Shown one piece after another: positions 48,071-60,317 of a stretch of 64,000 bases of DNA (positions are counted from its first letter, which is position 1; each line of letters opens with the position of its first letter). The DNA is from Argentina anserina. Its lineage: Eukaryota > Streptophyta > Magnoliopsida > Rosales > Rosaceae. Under the pieces are notes generated by a model. That model worked only from the letters and a program-made list of their open reading frames with translations. It ran no database searches and was not told the DNA's origin. The stretch spans positions 15,500,001 to 15,564,000 of the forward strand of contig NC_065876.1 of the NCBI RefSeq assembly GCF_933775445.1. Reading direction: 5' to 3'. A program made the translations under genes and the position numbers.

Positions 48071-48894
48071 TGTCACACCCCGGTCTCGAAGTCGGTGGCT
48101 TTTACCGCACTGAACGCCAGTCCCGACGCGTGAGTAAAATGTTATAGAGTGGAATGTAAATAGAAAATAAAAGACTTGCTTCTAGGATCTTCTTTCTAGG
48201 CTTGTCCAACCCTAGCTCAGTAAAAACTAAACTTCTCTGTAAAATAGTAAAAATGGGTGGGTGGGCAAAACCACATGCTCAGTGAGTAGATCATGTGTAT
48301 GTCAGTGAAGTAGTATCATTTTTAACACACGCAAAAAAATAATATTTATCGTATACACATCGATCACATCAATTCACCACAACGCATATCATTTAATTTA
48401 GTGATCCCCACGGCTCACCTAATGACATCTTGCTCTATACATCAGTATGCCACATCCTTACTTCGGCATAACTCAATCACATTCACATATTCCAGGACTA
48501 GTCAAATAATTTTTTCAACAACATAATACGTATAATCCAACACAATTCACAAATCGACATGCTTCACTTGAAAATAAAATAGATTTTATATAAACATAAT
48601 AGAACCATACTTTTGGACTATTTTAAAAGCATATAAGACTATTTGCAACACATTACATAAATCACTCATCTCGATACACTACCTTGTGTACCAAACGTAA
48701 ACCTTAAACCGAGCATTCTAAAACTCATTGTTGGATCTAACCCAAACTTCTAGGATAACTTGTAGCCGCTCGCGGATAGAGAATTGAAGTTACGGATCAA
48801 AAGTTATGACCCTCTGAAAATTTGAAGTACAAAACCTAGAGAGAGAAAATATAGAGAGAGAAGCTCCAAAACTTTTGTGGAGAGCAAGGTTCAA

Positions 48895-49925
48895 AATATC
48901 GGTATCAGTATATATATCGTTTTTAAAAAAATATCATAGATATATCAGGAATATTGGAAAAAATATATCGTTCATGTTATGAAATTATTTATTTATTATT
49001 AAATTACTTACAAACATATACAATTGTTAACTTTATTTAGTACCAGAAAAAAAACTCTAGGTGTTTGCAAAGACACACGTTGGTCAACAAAACTACAATA
49101 CTCTGGTCTTTGCCTAAGACATACTAGCCATATAGTACGAATTGTAATAGTTAACATGATAGACACATATCTCTTTCGAGCTGCTAATAGTTTTTTCCGA
49201 GAATGAGATAGTAAGGATAAATCCAACTTGATGATTGATCATATACTTCTACAAACTGATTATAACGTAAATATGATAACCAAATTGATAGTTTGACTTC
49301 ATGTGATTCATTTGACGTCCCACTATGCTCGGTGCTCTATCAATATAGAATAAAAACTTAAGGCAACTAAAGTAATATCAGATGAAATACTTTGATCATC
49401 AATGACTATTCTTGTCCTCCTCCCGCACCTATTCTGTTGTTGCGCACCATGACTACCTACTCTAGATCCATGATCTTCATATTGGGTAGCATGATCAAAA
49501 TTACTTTCACAAGTAAACTGTTCAAAATACTCCACTTACATAAGATTGTCAATGTTCAAACCTTGTATCTTCACCACCTTATCGACTTTCACCACCATCA
49601 TCATCATCTGAATTGTCTGGAGTTGCTACGCCTCCCCACACACTAACATTATCATAATCATTTTCTGAGTCTTCAACTTCATCAAATAATGCATTTTTAC
49701 ATTAATTCCAAAATTAGTTGCATTTTCTACGACGTGTGGAGGAGGGTTGTAATTTTCATCATTGAGGTCAAGAAAAACATTTGTCACTGATATTTCTCTA
49801 AAATATTAAAGATGGATCTGATATATCGTAAATATCAAAGATATTTTATATTAACAAAAAAATACCGCAGATACGAAAAAATTATTCTTTAAGATATATC
49901 ATTTTTTTTAAACCGAGGAAGAAAT
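48895..49925 (-). mobile_element. Decayed hAT-like element
   Basis: The left edge GGTTCAAAATATCGGTATC and the right edge, reversed, CGGTTTAAAAAAAATGATAT, form an imperfect inverted repeat. Both edges are rich in ATATATCG/GATATATC motifs. On the minus strand a 70-residue frame (49323-49535) includes HGSRVGSHGAQQQNRCGRRT and RIVIDDQS, a pattern I associate with the C-terminal tail of plant hAT-like proteins. No transposase core remains and the target duplication is unclear. Confidence 0.4.
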
Positions 49926-50512
49926 GCGGGTCAGTTAGCTATATATACTATATAGGCATGCTTCACCGACATTACGAGTCGGTTTGGGAAAATCCACCAA
50001 TGAGAATTAGCCAATGGTCAAATAGTCATGTTCTCTATAAATTGACCAACTAGACTTCAACACTTGTCATGTTCTTATTGCACCACATCCATCATTATCT
50101 GCCACCTGCAGACCAAAGTGGAAAAGTTGTCCCCCTCACGAGTTCGTTTTCCAACCGTACATAAATAAATAGGAGAAATCGATATGCTTATTCATCTAAT
50201 CGCTTCTAGCTTCATAATTCTATGAGACCATTAGTTCATCTTCTCTCTTCTAGTGTACCAATATATCACATACAGTCTCAAACATACTCTGACAACACCT
50301 CCAAGTCTCATTCGAAAAGATATGACTAGCACCCTTTTCAAACTCAATAACAACCGCCATAACCTACCAAATTAATCAACCAATACCACATTATTTCCAC
50401 CAACAAGAACCTAGAATAACAACCACATATCCATTTCGACAAACATAGCTCAAACGCATCATCAAAATCAACTCAAAATGAATAACCGAATGTTTTTAAA
50501 AATAGAACCGCA

Positions 50513-50552
<40 letters not shown>
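50513..50552. repeat. (TA)n microsatellite
   Basis: About 18-20 TA units followed by a short T run. Confidence 0.95.
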
Positions 50553-50556
<4 letters not shown>

Positions 50557-51534
50557 TTAAAAAAAGAACAAGGTCCACTCACAGAGCATAGCTAGTGGCG
50601 TCCAATGTAAGGATCATTGTCAAAAGAAATATAAGTACGTCGTCGTGAATCAAGTGACATCACGTAAACAATAAACTCAATATTACACGTAACTATTAAA
50701 ATCTTAAATTAACTCAATAATTTGTACGATAACCAAAATCAACAAACTATATGTTGTTAGGATTGTATCGTTAAATGCAACATAATGAAGTAACCCACTG
50801 CTCCAAACACTACCAGACGCGCTTCCCAAACAACTACGCATGGCCCCATGCGCCATCACCCCCAAACATCTCCAAAATCACTCGATCCCAACACCAAACA
50901 TGTAGATCAAGGGAAAGTAACATCTTTTGTACCTACAACTCAACCCAATTCGGCCAGAAAGTCGCTGAAAAGCGGCTGACAAGTTTCTAAAAAGTTCACA
51001 CTTCACACCTTCTCTTAACTCACGAATCCAAGCTCTAACACCTTTAAATTCATGCCTGAAAAGGAAGATTTGGGTAGAATGCCTCAAAATGTTTTTAATT
51101 CGTAATTTTTTCATACGAAATCCAATTTGAGTATGCAACATGTCTGCAAATTCGTATTGACGAGCTCTATCACTTCCGTGAATGAAGTTTTATTGGAAAA
51201 CGTATGTATCGAGTCGCTAGACTTAAAACAGTTTTCAATCCGAGAAAAAAGGGTAAGAGTAAAAGTGTATAGAAAGTTACAAGGTTCGGATCATAACAAA
51301 TTGTCATTTGGCTGGTAACCAACTTTTTTAATGGAATGAAATAGTGATTACTTTACCCTCTCATCCTATTTATCTCCACAAGTAATAAATTTTTCAATTC
51401 CGAATTAGTAAACGTATTTCTAAAACCAATATGCTGGGATCCACACAAATGGGCCGGGTGGTCCGGACCCGGCGGTTGACCCAGGACACGGTACCTAAAG
51501 TCTAAACCACCGCACGCTCTGAAAGTCATTGCGA

Positions 51535-51538
<4 letters not shown>

Positions 51539-51588
<50 letters not shown>
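51539..51588. repeat. (GA)n microsatellite in the canopy gene leader
   Basis: More than 20 GA units with one AAAG interruption lie just before the start codon at 51602. GA tracts in 5' UTRs can bind BPC-type factors in plants; the role here is inference. Confidence 0.85.
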
Positions 51589-51601
51589 CGAATCGAAGAA
51601 G

Positions 51602-53569
51602 ATGCAAGGGTCAACAGTCGCCACTGTGATTCTGATATTCACCATCCTCGCCGTCGCTTCTTCCATCGACGACAAATGCGCCGCCTGCAATGCCGTCGCG
51701 GTAAAACTCTCGCCTCTTCTTCTTCTCCCGTTCGTCTCGTACCCCGATGGATCTGGTGGATTGACAACTCATCTTTGATTCTTTTGTCAAATGATTTGCA
51801 GGAAGAGCTGGAGTTGGGAATTTCCAAGGTTAGAACTCTGAATTCTCTGAATAGCTGAGCTGGGCTGAGTTGAGCTCGCTGTCGTTGGAGTTATTATAAG
51901 GATTTTGATTGACAATGTGTGTTTACTATTTACAGGAGAAGCCGAGAAATCACTTGGATATGAGGCACCGGTTGGACTCGCAAGGTCAACGGAGAGGAAA
52001 GGTAATCGACTATAGGTACTGCCTGCATTGCCTCCTCTCCCTCTTAGTGTCTATATCATAATTTGAGATCCAAATGTCGCACATTGTAAAACTCTAAAAC
52101 CCTAACAACCTAGGCACTAGCTAGCTTACGTGATATAAGAGAATGATCTGAATATTTTGCATTGAAAAATTGGATATTCTGTAAGACTATAACTAGATGA
52201 AGTGATGAGTCAATAGTCGGTGTGTGCAAGTTTTAGTTATTCTGGTCTAGTTTTATTACATATGGTTGGTGACTTTCTTTTTTAATTGTTATTAATAGAG
52301 TCAGTGAGCTCAGAGTTGTTGAACTCCTCGATGGACTTTGTGACAAGATGCAGGATTACACTCTTAGCAACAAGGTAATTGACTCGGGATTTTAAAATTA
52401 GCCTCTCTTATAATCATTTTGAAGCTTGCTGTATTCACCAATTCTGTCTCTGTCTTTTAATTGCAGAGAGATTCAAACAGACCAGTGTGGATCAAAGTGC
52501 GTGATTGGGATAACCTTACAATAGGTGTGTATTTCTTCATGAGAAATTGTTCGTATTGAAACTGATACTTGCATTGAATAGTAATTGTATGTTTCTTTGT
52601 CAGTTCTATTCATTAAGCAACAGACTGATGTGCTGCTTTCATTTTAGGCAAATAGATTTTAATAGTGTAAATAGTTTGTTTGGGAAGTTCCTAGAATTGG
52701 ACAATTTTTGTAGTTCTTGAAAGTTGCTTGTCATATTAAAAAAGTTGTTTCATATATATATGAAATGTTATGAAAGCTGTGTAAGCTTGTACTGAGTGAT
52801 ATGCCTCGTATTTCTTGGCGGTAAACTTTCAGATAAACAAGAAGCTAAAGCATATTCAAAGGATATATCAACTTATTGTGGAAGGTGAGAACCTTTTTTT
52901 TTTTTTTTTACGAGAGTTTGTTACCAACCTTAACTGATTGTCTTTGTCATTTGAAAATGTGACTTTTCCAAACCAGTCAAACTTCATATGAGTCATAAGG
53001 CTAATCAGTATATTTATTTTCTACAGGTTACTTGAGGAAACAGAAGATGAGGTGAGTAATAATTCTTGATATCTATTAAATATATGAAATGATTGTTTGC
53101 AGTGCGCCATGATGATATAATGGCTGACTCCTCAAATCACTCTTGCAGATTGCAGAATTGATAAAGAAAGGATCTTTAGGAGTAGGAGATGTAAGCAAGG
53201 TTCTATGTCAAGATCTGAGCAAACACTGCAGCAAAACAAGGTAAGTTACTCTTGGTTTCTAGTTTTGTACTGTTCCCCTCCCAGGGCATGAACTTTCATT
53301 GAAAAGACCAAGCGGGTCATACACTTGATTATCAACAATCGTCTTTTACATTGGACTGTGTAAATTAAAGTTTATATCACAGGCTTCACAGCAACCAAAA
53401 AAATTAGTTTTGAAACCGTCCACTTGTCTGTTGATTAGAACCTCAGGGTCTTGCTCTACAGCCAAGGATCTCCTTTGTACAATGCCCTGATACTAATTCT
53501 GGTGTTTGTATGTGCAGCATATCGGATGAGAAAAATGGGTCTATTGGTGGATCAGATGGGGAACTCTGA
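51602..53569 (+). CDS. Canopy (CNPY)/MIR-interacting saposin-like protein, DUF3456
   Basis: Nine exons join in frame to 186 residues: 51602-51700, 51802-51828, 51936-52015, 52299-52374, 52467-52524, 52833-52884, 53027-53051, 53149-53240, 53518-53569. It resembles Arabidopsis At1g42480, of the family called TLR4 regulator/MIR-interacting MSAP. Canopy proteins are small ER-lumen helpers with a saposin-like disulphide fold. Visible: a signal peptide (1-22: VATVILIFTILAVASS), the CAAC motif, RLDSQGQRRGKVIDYRVSEL, LLDGLCDKMQDYTL, STYCGRLLEETEDE and VLCQDLSKHCS. Six cysteines are in the positions expected for three disulphides. It ends SDGEL, which loosely recalls a KDEL/HDEL retention signal but is not a standard one. 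All introns are GT-AG. The animal role with Toll-like receptors should not be assumed for plants. Confidence 0.85.
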
Positions 53570-54272
53570 CTGTCTAAAATCACTGCTATTATACAAATTC
53601 ACAAGAGGTTAACTTTTATTAAAAGTCTGGTCAGCTTAGTTGGCATTACCTTAGAAGTGTAATGCTTGAGTGATGATCATTCTTATACGAGCAAATTTTG
53701 CTTCCATATGCCACATATGCTGTTAAACTAATACCAGGAGATGGATTTTTCATAGAACTCACGAGTGTTTCTATTTTTCTTGTCTTATCTTTATTTTCTT
53801 TGAAGAATTCCTCGTTTTTTTTTTTGGCTAGGCAAATGCATCAATTCTTGCTAAAATTAATCCTTTTTTCAGTAATTTCACATTGCTATTGCCCTAAAGT
53901 TCAATGCTTCCACCTTCCAATCACTTGACTCCCTCTCGCCGTAAGGGTGAAATCCCTTACAGAACATCCATTTTTGGATTATTACTTCATGCTGGATAAG
54001 TGGAGAACGAATCGCATATTGTAGTCGAAATCAAGTAATGAATAGAAGTATTCACAATGGTACACCACAGTCCACAGAGCTTGTTAGGTGTACAAAATAT
54101 ACAACATCACATATAACCCCCCTGTATAAGTAATGTTCCCTTGAATGAGGCTGAACTCAAAGAAATGCTACACGAACAGCAAAAGCATCTACTTGGGGTA
54201 CAACGTGACCCCCTCACCGATTTTAAACCTTTGCAAATCTGTACATAACTCACTGGTCAGTTCCTTTCTATC

Positions 54273-56678
54273 TCATGAGTTGCACTCCAGTACACCCTTC
54301 AGCAAATTGAGCCCTTCTGCAGAGATGCTCCTCCGGACTCGGCTCTGAGGAACCTCAATCCGAGGGGGTGCATCTGGGGAAAAACAAACCACAATAACAG
54401 TTACATTATCACAGGTATGGCGCTTGAGTGCCTCTCTGACCAGTTCTCTTGAGCATCTTTCAGGATCATTATGGATCATCAGTTCTTTCCTTGCGATCGT
54501 CACAGCACACTGGCTACTCATTACATCCCACAAACCGTCACACCCCATTATCAAAAACTCATCTTCCTCGGACAGGCATGTCTCCTGCAACTCAGGCTCT
54601 GCACTTAGAGGGCATGCAGAGCCTTTTGGTCCCTTCATGTGCCAGTCTCCTAGAGCACGAGCCACAGATAATTGTCCATTGAGGTACCCGTCATAAATCA
54701 CACCACCAAGTTTCTCAATTCTTAGCTTTTCAGATGCACAATTTGGTTTGTGGTCTTTTGACATCTCTATTGCTCTACCTCGTTTCCCCATCACAGCTCG
54801 ACAGTCCCCAGCATTAGCAATTATCAGGGTCCTGTTAAGAGGAACCGAATGTAATATCTGCAAGAAAATCCTGACTCCTAAGTTCTATGTCTATGAAGAA
54901 ATTAAATTAACATAAACAATAATAAGACAAGTCAATGATCATTCCTTATGGTTCTTCCTTTTTTCAAAAATTCCCTAGAGCACTATCACAAGTGTAAGGT
55001 ACAATGATGTTCCAATACAGTATCTAGATGAATCAATATTTTTAAGAGATGTCCCGTAACATGGGAGCCAAACTTGTGGATAATATATCACCTGCTAAAA
55101 GAACTTTAGCAAATAGTATAGATCACCAGAATTATCTGATGCAAAATAATGGAAGTGAAAGAGCTAATTACCTTCCTGAAATAAGGGCGGTCAGAGCGGT
55201 GGTGCCAGAGGAGATATCAAGAGAACTTGCATCTGCAAATGCATGGTCAGCTTTCATGTAGGCACTCTGAATAGCCCTCTCCAAACAAGTTGGAAAATGT
55301 GAATCCTCAACTATGAATCTAAGAATGTGGTTTCTGATAAACGATGCTGCATCTGTGCCTCCATGGCCGTCAAATACCTGTTCAGATGTATCTATTAGTC
55401 CCTGTGAATTACAACGAGCCTCACTTCCTAGGGTAACTGTAAAATTTACAACATTGAGTAGAGGCAAGATCAAATAACAAGACAAGTATGAAACAAATAC
55501 AAACAGTTATGATCAGATACAAGTTAACTGGTCTTGTAGTTTAAGACAGAATACCTACATGCCTCTACCACAAGTCTCTCTTCAGCTAGTTGATTAAATT
55601 AAGTAAATAAATATGAAAAAGAAGATTGAAATGAATTCTGTCCTAGTGCAGGTCAGTGATATTAGAGAAGCTCAAAGTAAAACTAGATCATAGATGTCAG
55701 GAGCCCTTCCAAAACAAATGGATCGGATAATCCAACTTTGATACGATACTGTATGACCACAAGGGTTGAGTGCAACTAAGCGGAAAGAGTAATTAACTAA
55801 CAAAGTTACAAGTAACACAATACCACATACAGAGCCACAAGATAACGCAGAGAAATTAATTATGCTTTTATAGTCCAATTTTTTTAAGGTTTAAGAGCGC
55901 TATTAAATTCTCCTGTTTAACAATAGGTACTAGAAGGGAAAAGGAGCACAGGTGAGGTACTCACCCCATAGAAAGCACCAGGTGATGGGAAGCCAGATGT
56001 TTCACCCAAATGTTCAACAAGATTATCCACGCAAACGTGTTCATCCTCCATATACTGCTTCGGCCCTCTCTCAGCACAGCTTCCTGATCGGAACACTGGG
56101 AGAAAGTTTGTGTTTTCATTCGACGGTGACTTACTAGCTACAACCCCAACTTCCAACTGGATAAAAAATCAAACAAAAGGACTGAAAGGAATAAGTACAA
56201 ACTGCAATCCCAAAACTTCTGATGCAAGGGCAAATGAGATATCGATCCAAGTACAACGCCAAGCAACGCAATGTGTAAAGTTACAATTTTTATAGCTTCC
56301 AAGTAAACAAGACAAGGGAAAAAAATCAAATTCGCTTCAACATTCCTAGTTAAATGCAGAGAACAATCATAACTAAGAAAGGGATTACACATGCATCTTC
56401 TAACCAACTAAGTTTAATATCAGGATGTAAAAACACATATCATGTTAATGACAATGCATATCCTCATGCATAAGCCATGAATTTACCAAATCCTCAGGTG
56501 AGAGAATCCTCATGGAGCTCAAACTGTGCCGCATTACCCTCGGCGGCTTTCCATTCGGAAAATGCTTCAAACTGTGGACATCATTCTCATCATCATCATC
56601 CAAGGCAGACATGTTGTCATTGTAGCAAACACCTTCAAATATCGTAGTCGGCGGCGAAAAATCCGTACTTGCTGCCAT
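54273..56678 (-). CDS. PP2C-type protein phosphatase (PP2C22/27-like)
   Basis: Four exons (56678-56487, 56156-55965, 55377-55172, 54831-54273, minus strand) give 382 residues. PP2Cs are Mn/Mg-dependent Ser/Thr phosphatases; plant members tune stress and hormone signalling. All core motifs are present: [25 protein letters not shown] (metal-binding Asp), [68 protein letters not shown] and CDNVTVIVV. No residue needed for metal binding is visibly lost. The N-terminal 80 residues are acidic and variable, with no signal or membrane segment. An in-frame ATG 99 bases upstream exists, but its extension looks like 5' UTR, so MAASTDF was chosen. The gene converges on the canopy gene, with about 700 bp between stop codons. 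The subgroup is uncertain. Confidence 0.9.
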
Positions 56679-57548
56679 TTTCACTCGGATATCATAAAAA
56701 AAAAAAGACGACCTGATCACCTCGCTTCCACAATGTGCTGACAAAATCAAACCCACCGCAGATTTGCTCCGGATCACAAACCCAATCCAGGCCTATCTTA
56801 TCTTATCGGAATCAGGTTCCTTCCCATCCAAGAATCAATTACACAATCAGCAGTAGGAATCAAACCTCCTCGAAATGAGGTTGAAATTGGACATTCTCAC
56901 GGCGCAAGAATGAGAATGATTCTGGGTGGTGAAATAAATGAATGAGTGAAAACCCTAGAAAGGGGAAAATGTAGGTCTGGGAGAGAAAGGGAGGAAGAGA
57001 ATCGATGGCTTGTTTTGTTGGTCACCGGCGATTCCAGGTAATCCGATACGTGGGGGGAATTGGTGGTGACGTGGACGGCGTTGAGGTCGGGGTTCGTTGA
57101 GAGAGAGGAGCGGGTGTCTTTGGATTCCTTAGAGGCGTACGTGTTCGGTTGGGATTGGAGGGGAGTGGGTGTTGCATTTATGAGCGTGATCTGGGGGGAA
57201 GCGGGTAATGATTGAGAGTACCAAAAGAAATGATTGAGGGCGGCTGGAGTGCTGTTCGGCCTTATTAAACTTCTAATCTCACTTTCTTACATTAATAACA
57301 GATGCAATGACCATAATGTCCTGATAAAATAATTTTATTTTGAAACACAAGGGTATTATTGAATTTTAATAAAATTTTTGGTTGTCGGAGGGGAACTCCC
57401 TTGTAATTTCCTTCGGGAATAGAAGTTAAAATTACTGTCAAATTTCCCTTCGAATGTTTAACCGGTGCATAAACCCTTTTACATGTCTTTTTTGATAAAA
57501 GGAAATACATATTTCACCAACTTTCTTTTACACGTCTAAACTCTAAAC
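56679..57548. other. PP2C upstream region
   Basis: Presumed promoter and 5' UTR of the PP2C gene; no other gene recognised. Confidence 0.4.
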
Positions 57549-58408
57549 TAGGGGTCGACACGCAGACCCAAGACTTGAACAAAAAAAATATATATATGAT
57601 CCCAAACTAAATTCGAAAAAAAAAAAACGAAAAAAACCAAACCAAACCGATATTATTTGGGTTGGGTTTTGAGTTCAGTCCCTCATAAAATCGAATGAAA
57701 CTGAACCGACCGAAATAATATGAAGTCAACGGTCAACGTAATCGTCATCATTTTGATATATTTTTACTTTTCTTATAAAAGAGAGAGAGAGAGAGTAAAA
57801 TTAAAGCGTAAACCTAATTGACTTGATCAATTTTGCAACCTCTCTGTCTCTTAGACAATAAAATAAAAAACTTACGGCCCCCTCTCTCTCTTTCTAATTT
57901 CGTACTCCTTAGTTTAATGTTATACTACAAATTCAATTCAATCCATAATACCAGTCCACATAGCTCATCCCTCCCTCCTCCCTTGACCTCCATCTCCCGT
58001 CGCCTCTTTTTAATTTGTACCGTGACTCTAGAAATGCATTCTCTTATCAATGATTCTATTAATGTTTCCTATACTGTAAGTTCCTCTCTAATTTTAATGC
58101 AACAAAGTTTTTTGTACTTGAGCTAAATATGAATTGTAAAGATGCTAGAATCAATTAGGATTGGAATAATCAATTGGACATTTTATTTTTCATATTGATG
58201 TTAAACTTTATACTTTGAAATTAATGTCTAATATTACGTATTTTACATACGTGTAAAACCGAAAAAAAACAATTCGTGCAGGTTGGGTTAGATTGTGGGT
58301 CACAGTCTCTATAATGAAAAACCGAACCGAATAGAACTGAATTAAAAATTTGAGTTGGGTTATAGGTTTCACCTAAAACCGAACTTTAGTGACATGTGTC
58401 CACCCCTA
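57549..58408. mobile_element. Small non-autonomous hAT element (860 bp)
   Basis: The ends form a 14-bp inverted repeat with two mismatches: TAGGGGTCGACACG on the left and, reversed, TAGGGGTGGACACA on the right. Flanking octamers CTCTAAAC and TTCTAAAC match in 7 of 8 bases, an 8-bp target duplication as expected for hAT. Subterminal CCGAACCG and AACCGA motifs occur near both ends. The interior has no transposase. Confidence 0.75.
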
Positions 58409-58905
58409 TTCTAAACTCTACTATAATCAGTTTTGCCAACAATATAACATCTCTCAAAATTAGTGAGTGTTGATAGTCCATTAACAAAAACATCAAAATT
58501 GATCTTAACAAAGAAACCAGGGGATACTTGCCGCAATCATTGGGACCACCATGACCTTTCTTAACATTAACATTCGGAAAGCATAGGAATAAGACTTTCG
58601 TTGACAGTAAGGTATTACTATTTTGTTGACACATTCAGACCCTTCATATATAGTAGCAATAGGGTTAGAGTTGAGCCTATGAAAACCAAGTCATTCCTAG
58701 TTTTCTAAGTCTACCAGCAAATTTTTATAATCTTTGCAAAAGCCTCCACATCATAAGGCCGAGCAAGAACTAGCTCCTTAAACACCCATTAAACCTTTGC
58801 ATCATAATCTTTCCTGATTGACCATAATCTCCATATTGACATTTTGATGCCAAACTACTATGTCAGCAATAGCTCTTTAACTCAAAGAAATAGCTAAAAT
58901 CCAAT
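58409..58905. other. Intergenic, nothing recognised
   Basis: No supported feature. Confidence 0.35.
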
Positions 58906-59635
58906 TGTAGAACGAGAATCTGAAAACAAATAAGAGTGCAGACACGTGTACAAATAAAATGTGATTTATTGATAATCAAGCGCGGGGTTACAATCTTTAT
59001 GAACTCCTCTGATTCTATTTCCGTATGTAACTTGGCTCAAGAGTGACATGCACTTGATCTTGAGAATTTGAGTTTGGATTTGGATTTAATAAACAACGAG
59101 CGATTTGGTAGCTTGATGATTCTTCGTGGACTTGAGAGACTTCGGGATTTCTTGAGAGTGATCTTGCTCAAGTGATTTTCTCTCTTCTTCTCAAGTCATC
59201 TTCTCTTCATGTTGAATGGGGTATTTATAGTGTCACGGCTTCTACTTTGTAGGATATTTTAATGACACTAAAATAATAAATTTCTTTAATTATATAATTA
59301 AATCAATATGTATTTTCTGATTAATTTAAAATTAGTTATCCTCATAACTAAATTAAGTAGAAAATAATTGATTTAATTTATAACCGTTAAGGAATTTATT
59401 GATTTAATAAAATGTCCTATTACCATTTCGAATCGACAATGACATTCAATTTCTGATTTAAGTCAGAATCACGTAGCTTCGATTACGATCATCCATTTAT
59501 GTGCTGACACGAGTTTTATTCGGATCCGCACTAACTTTGTTGACTTTTGGGCCACGTGTGCAATTTTGTTGGGTTCTTGGTCGATTTAATCATTTAATGA
59601 AGATGATTTACTTCATTAAATTTCATGTGTATACG
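58906..59635. mobile_element. LTR-like repeat, copy 2
   Basis: About 730 bp matching 27797-28606, starting TGTAGAACGAGAATCTGAAA. It includes the shared blocks GATAATCAAGCGCG, AACTCCTCTGATTCTAT, TTTATTCGGATCCG and GTTGACTTTTGGGCC. It lacks the 69-bp internal duplication of copy 1. It borders the PIE1 fragment and may be the LTR of an element that includes the gene fragments to its right, but that is unproven. Confidence 0.5.
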
Positions 59636-59744
59636 TGTTATAGATATGTCGTCGTCACGTGCCGAAAGTGCAGCTTGAAGTATGTACTTTGATTTGAAAA
59701 ATTTATGGAGCTAGCTTCCGAGGCTCCGTAAATTTTGTAGTAAT

Positions 59745-60275
59745 ATTTCCTTATGACTTATGAATGTCTTCGAAAATATTCATCCCATGGACCTTCTTAC
59801 AATATTTATGATGTCTGAATCCACCGATATCTTCAATATGCATCAAATTAACACAGTCTTTGTTCAAACTTGATGGGGCAGCAAGAGCTTTTAACTTCAT
59901 CACTCTCCCAAGATGTCATGCTAAAATCTAGATGAGTAAATAGAAACCCCAACCCCTTGAGGTCTACCATAGAAAATGGTCCAGGCGAAAGCATAGAACA
60001 TATTGAAGAACTCAGTTGGATGTATATACCATTCATATCAAAGGAACTGACAATTGGACGACCTTCAAATAAGTCAAGATGATTGCAAACTTTACAAAGT
60101 TGTATTATTATACTTATCATTCCAAAGAAGTTGGTACTCGCCAGAGTTGCTTGTGTTTCCGAGCTAGCAATAAAGTCTTCATACAAGTTTCATTGCCTCT
60201 TGGATAGTCTACAATATATCACATGCTCATGCTTCATAGGCAGCTGTTTCTCCACTGCCTTCAATGATTTACCTT
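59745..60275 (-). pseudogene. Broken fragment of PIE1 (SWR1-type chromatin remodeller)
   Basis: Minus-strand translation closely follows plant PIE1, the Snf2-family ATPase of the SWR1 complex that deposits histone H2A.Z. In order: VEKQLPMKHEHVIYCRLSKR, then Q and a stop (TGA where the family has Arg), then NLYEDFIASSETQATLAS, NFFGMISIIIQLCKVCNH, LFEGRPIVSSFDM and GFLFTHLDFSMTSWESDEVK. A one-base frameshift follows, then ALAAPSSLNKDC and NIFEDIHKS. This is only the middle of a protein of about 2000 residues, from the end of the first helicase lobe into the insert. The exon-like sequence is contiguous, suggesting an RNA-derived copy, but I cannot check the intron positions of the parent. The longest open part is 60186-59848. 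It cannot make a functional remodeller. Confidence 0.8.
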
Positions 60276-60317
60276 AAGACTAGTTCCATCATCACCTTTA
60301 ACATAGCCTCAGCGTTT

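Larger units (their letters stand above)
48071..51330. mobile_element. LTR-retrotransposon-derived region with nested insertions
   Basis: It begins TGTCACACCCCGGTCTCGAA, a start typical of some plant Ty3/gypsy LTRs. The stretch at 50770-51310 has the long, weakly coding look of LTR leader sequence. No gag or pol protein was found. A hAT-like insert (48895-49925) and a (TA)n tract (50513-50552) interrupt it. The outer limits are approximate and more than one element may be involved. Confidence 0.35.

Noticed and set aside
56679..56777. Upstream in-frame ATG as the PP2C start
   Set aside because: The extra 33 residues (MIRSKSAVG...) are unlike the family N-terminus, and MAASTDF fits better; it is probably 5' UTR.
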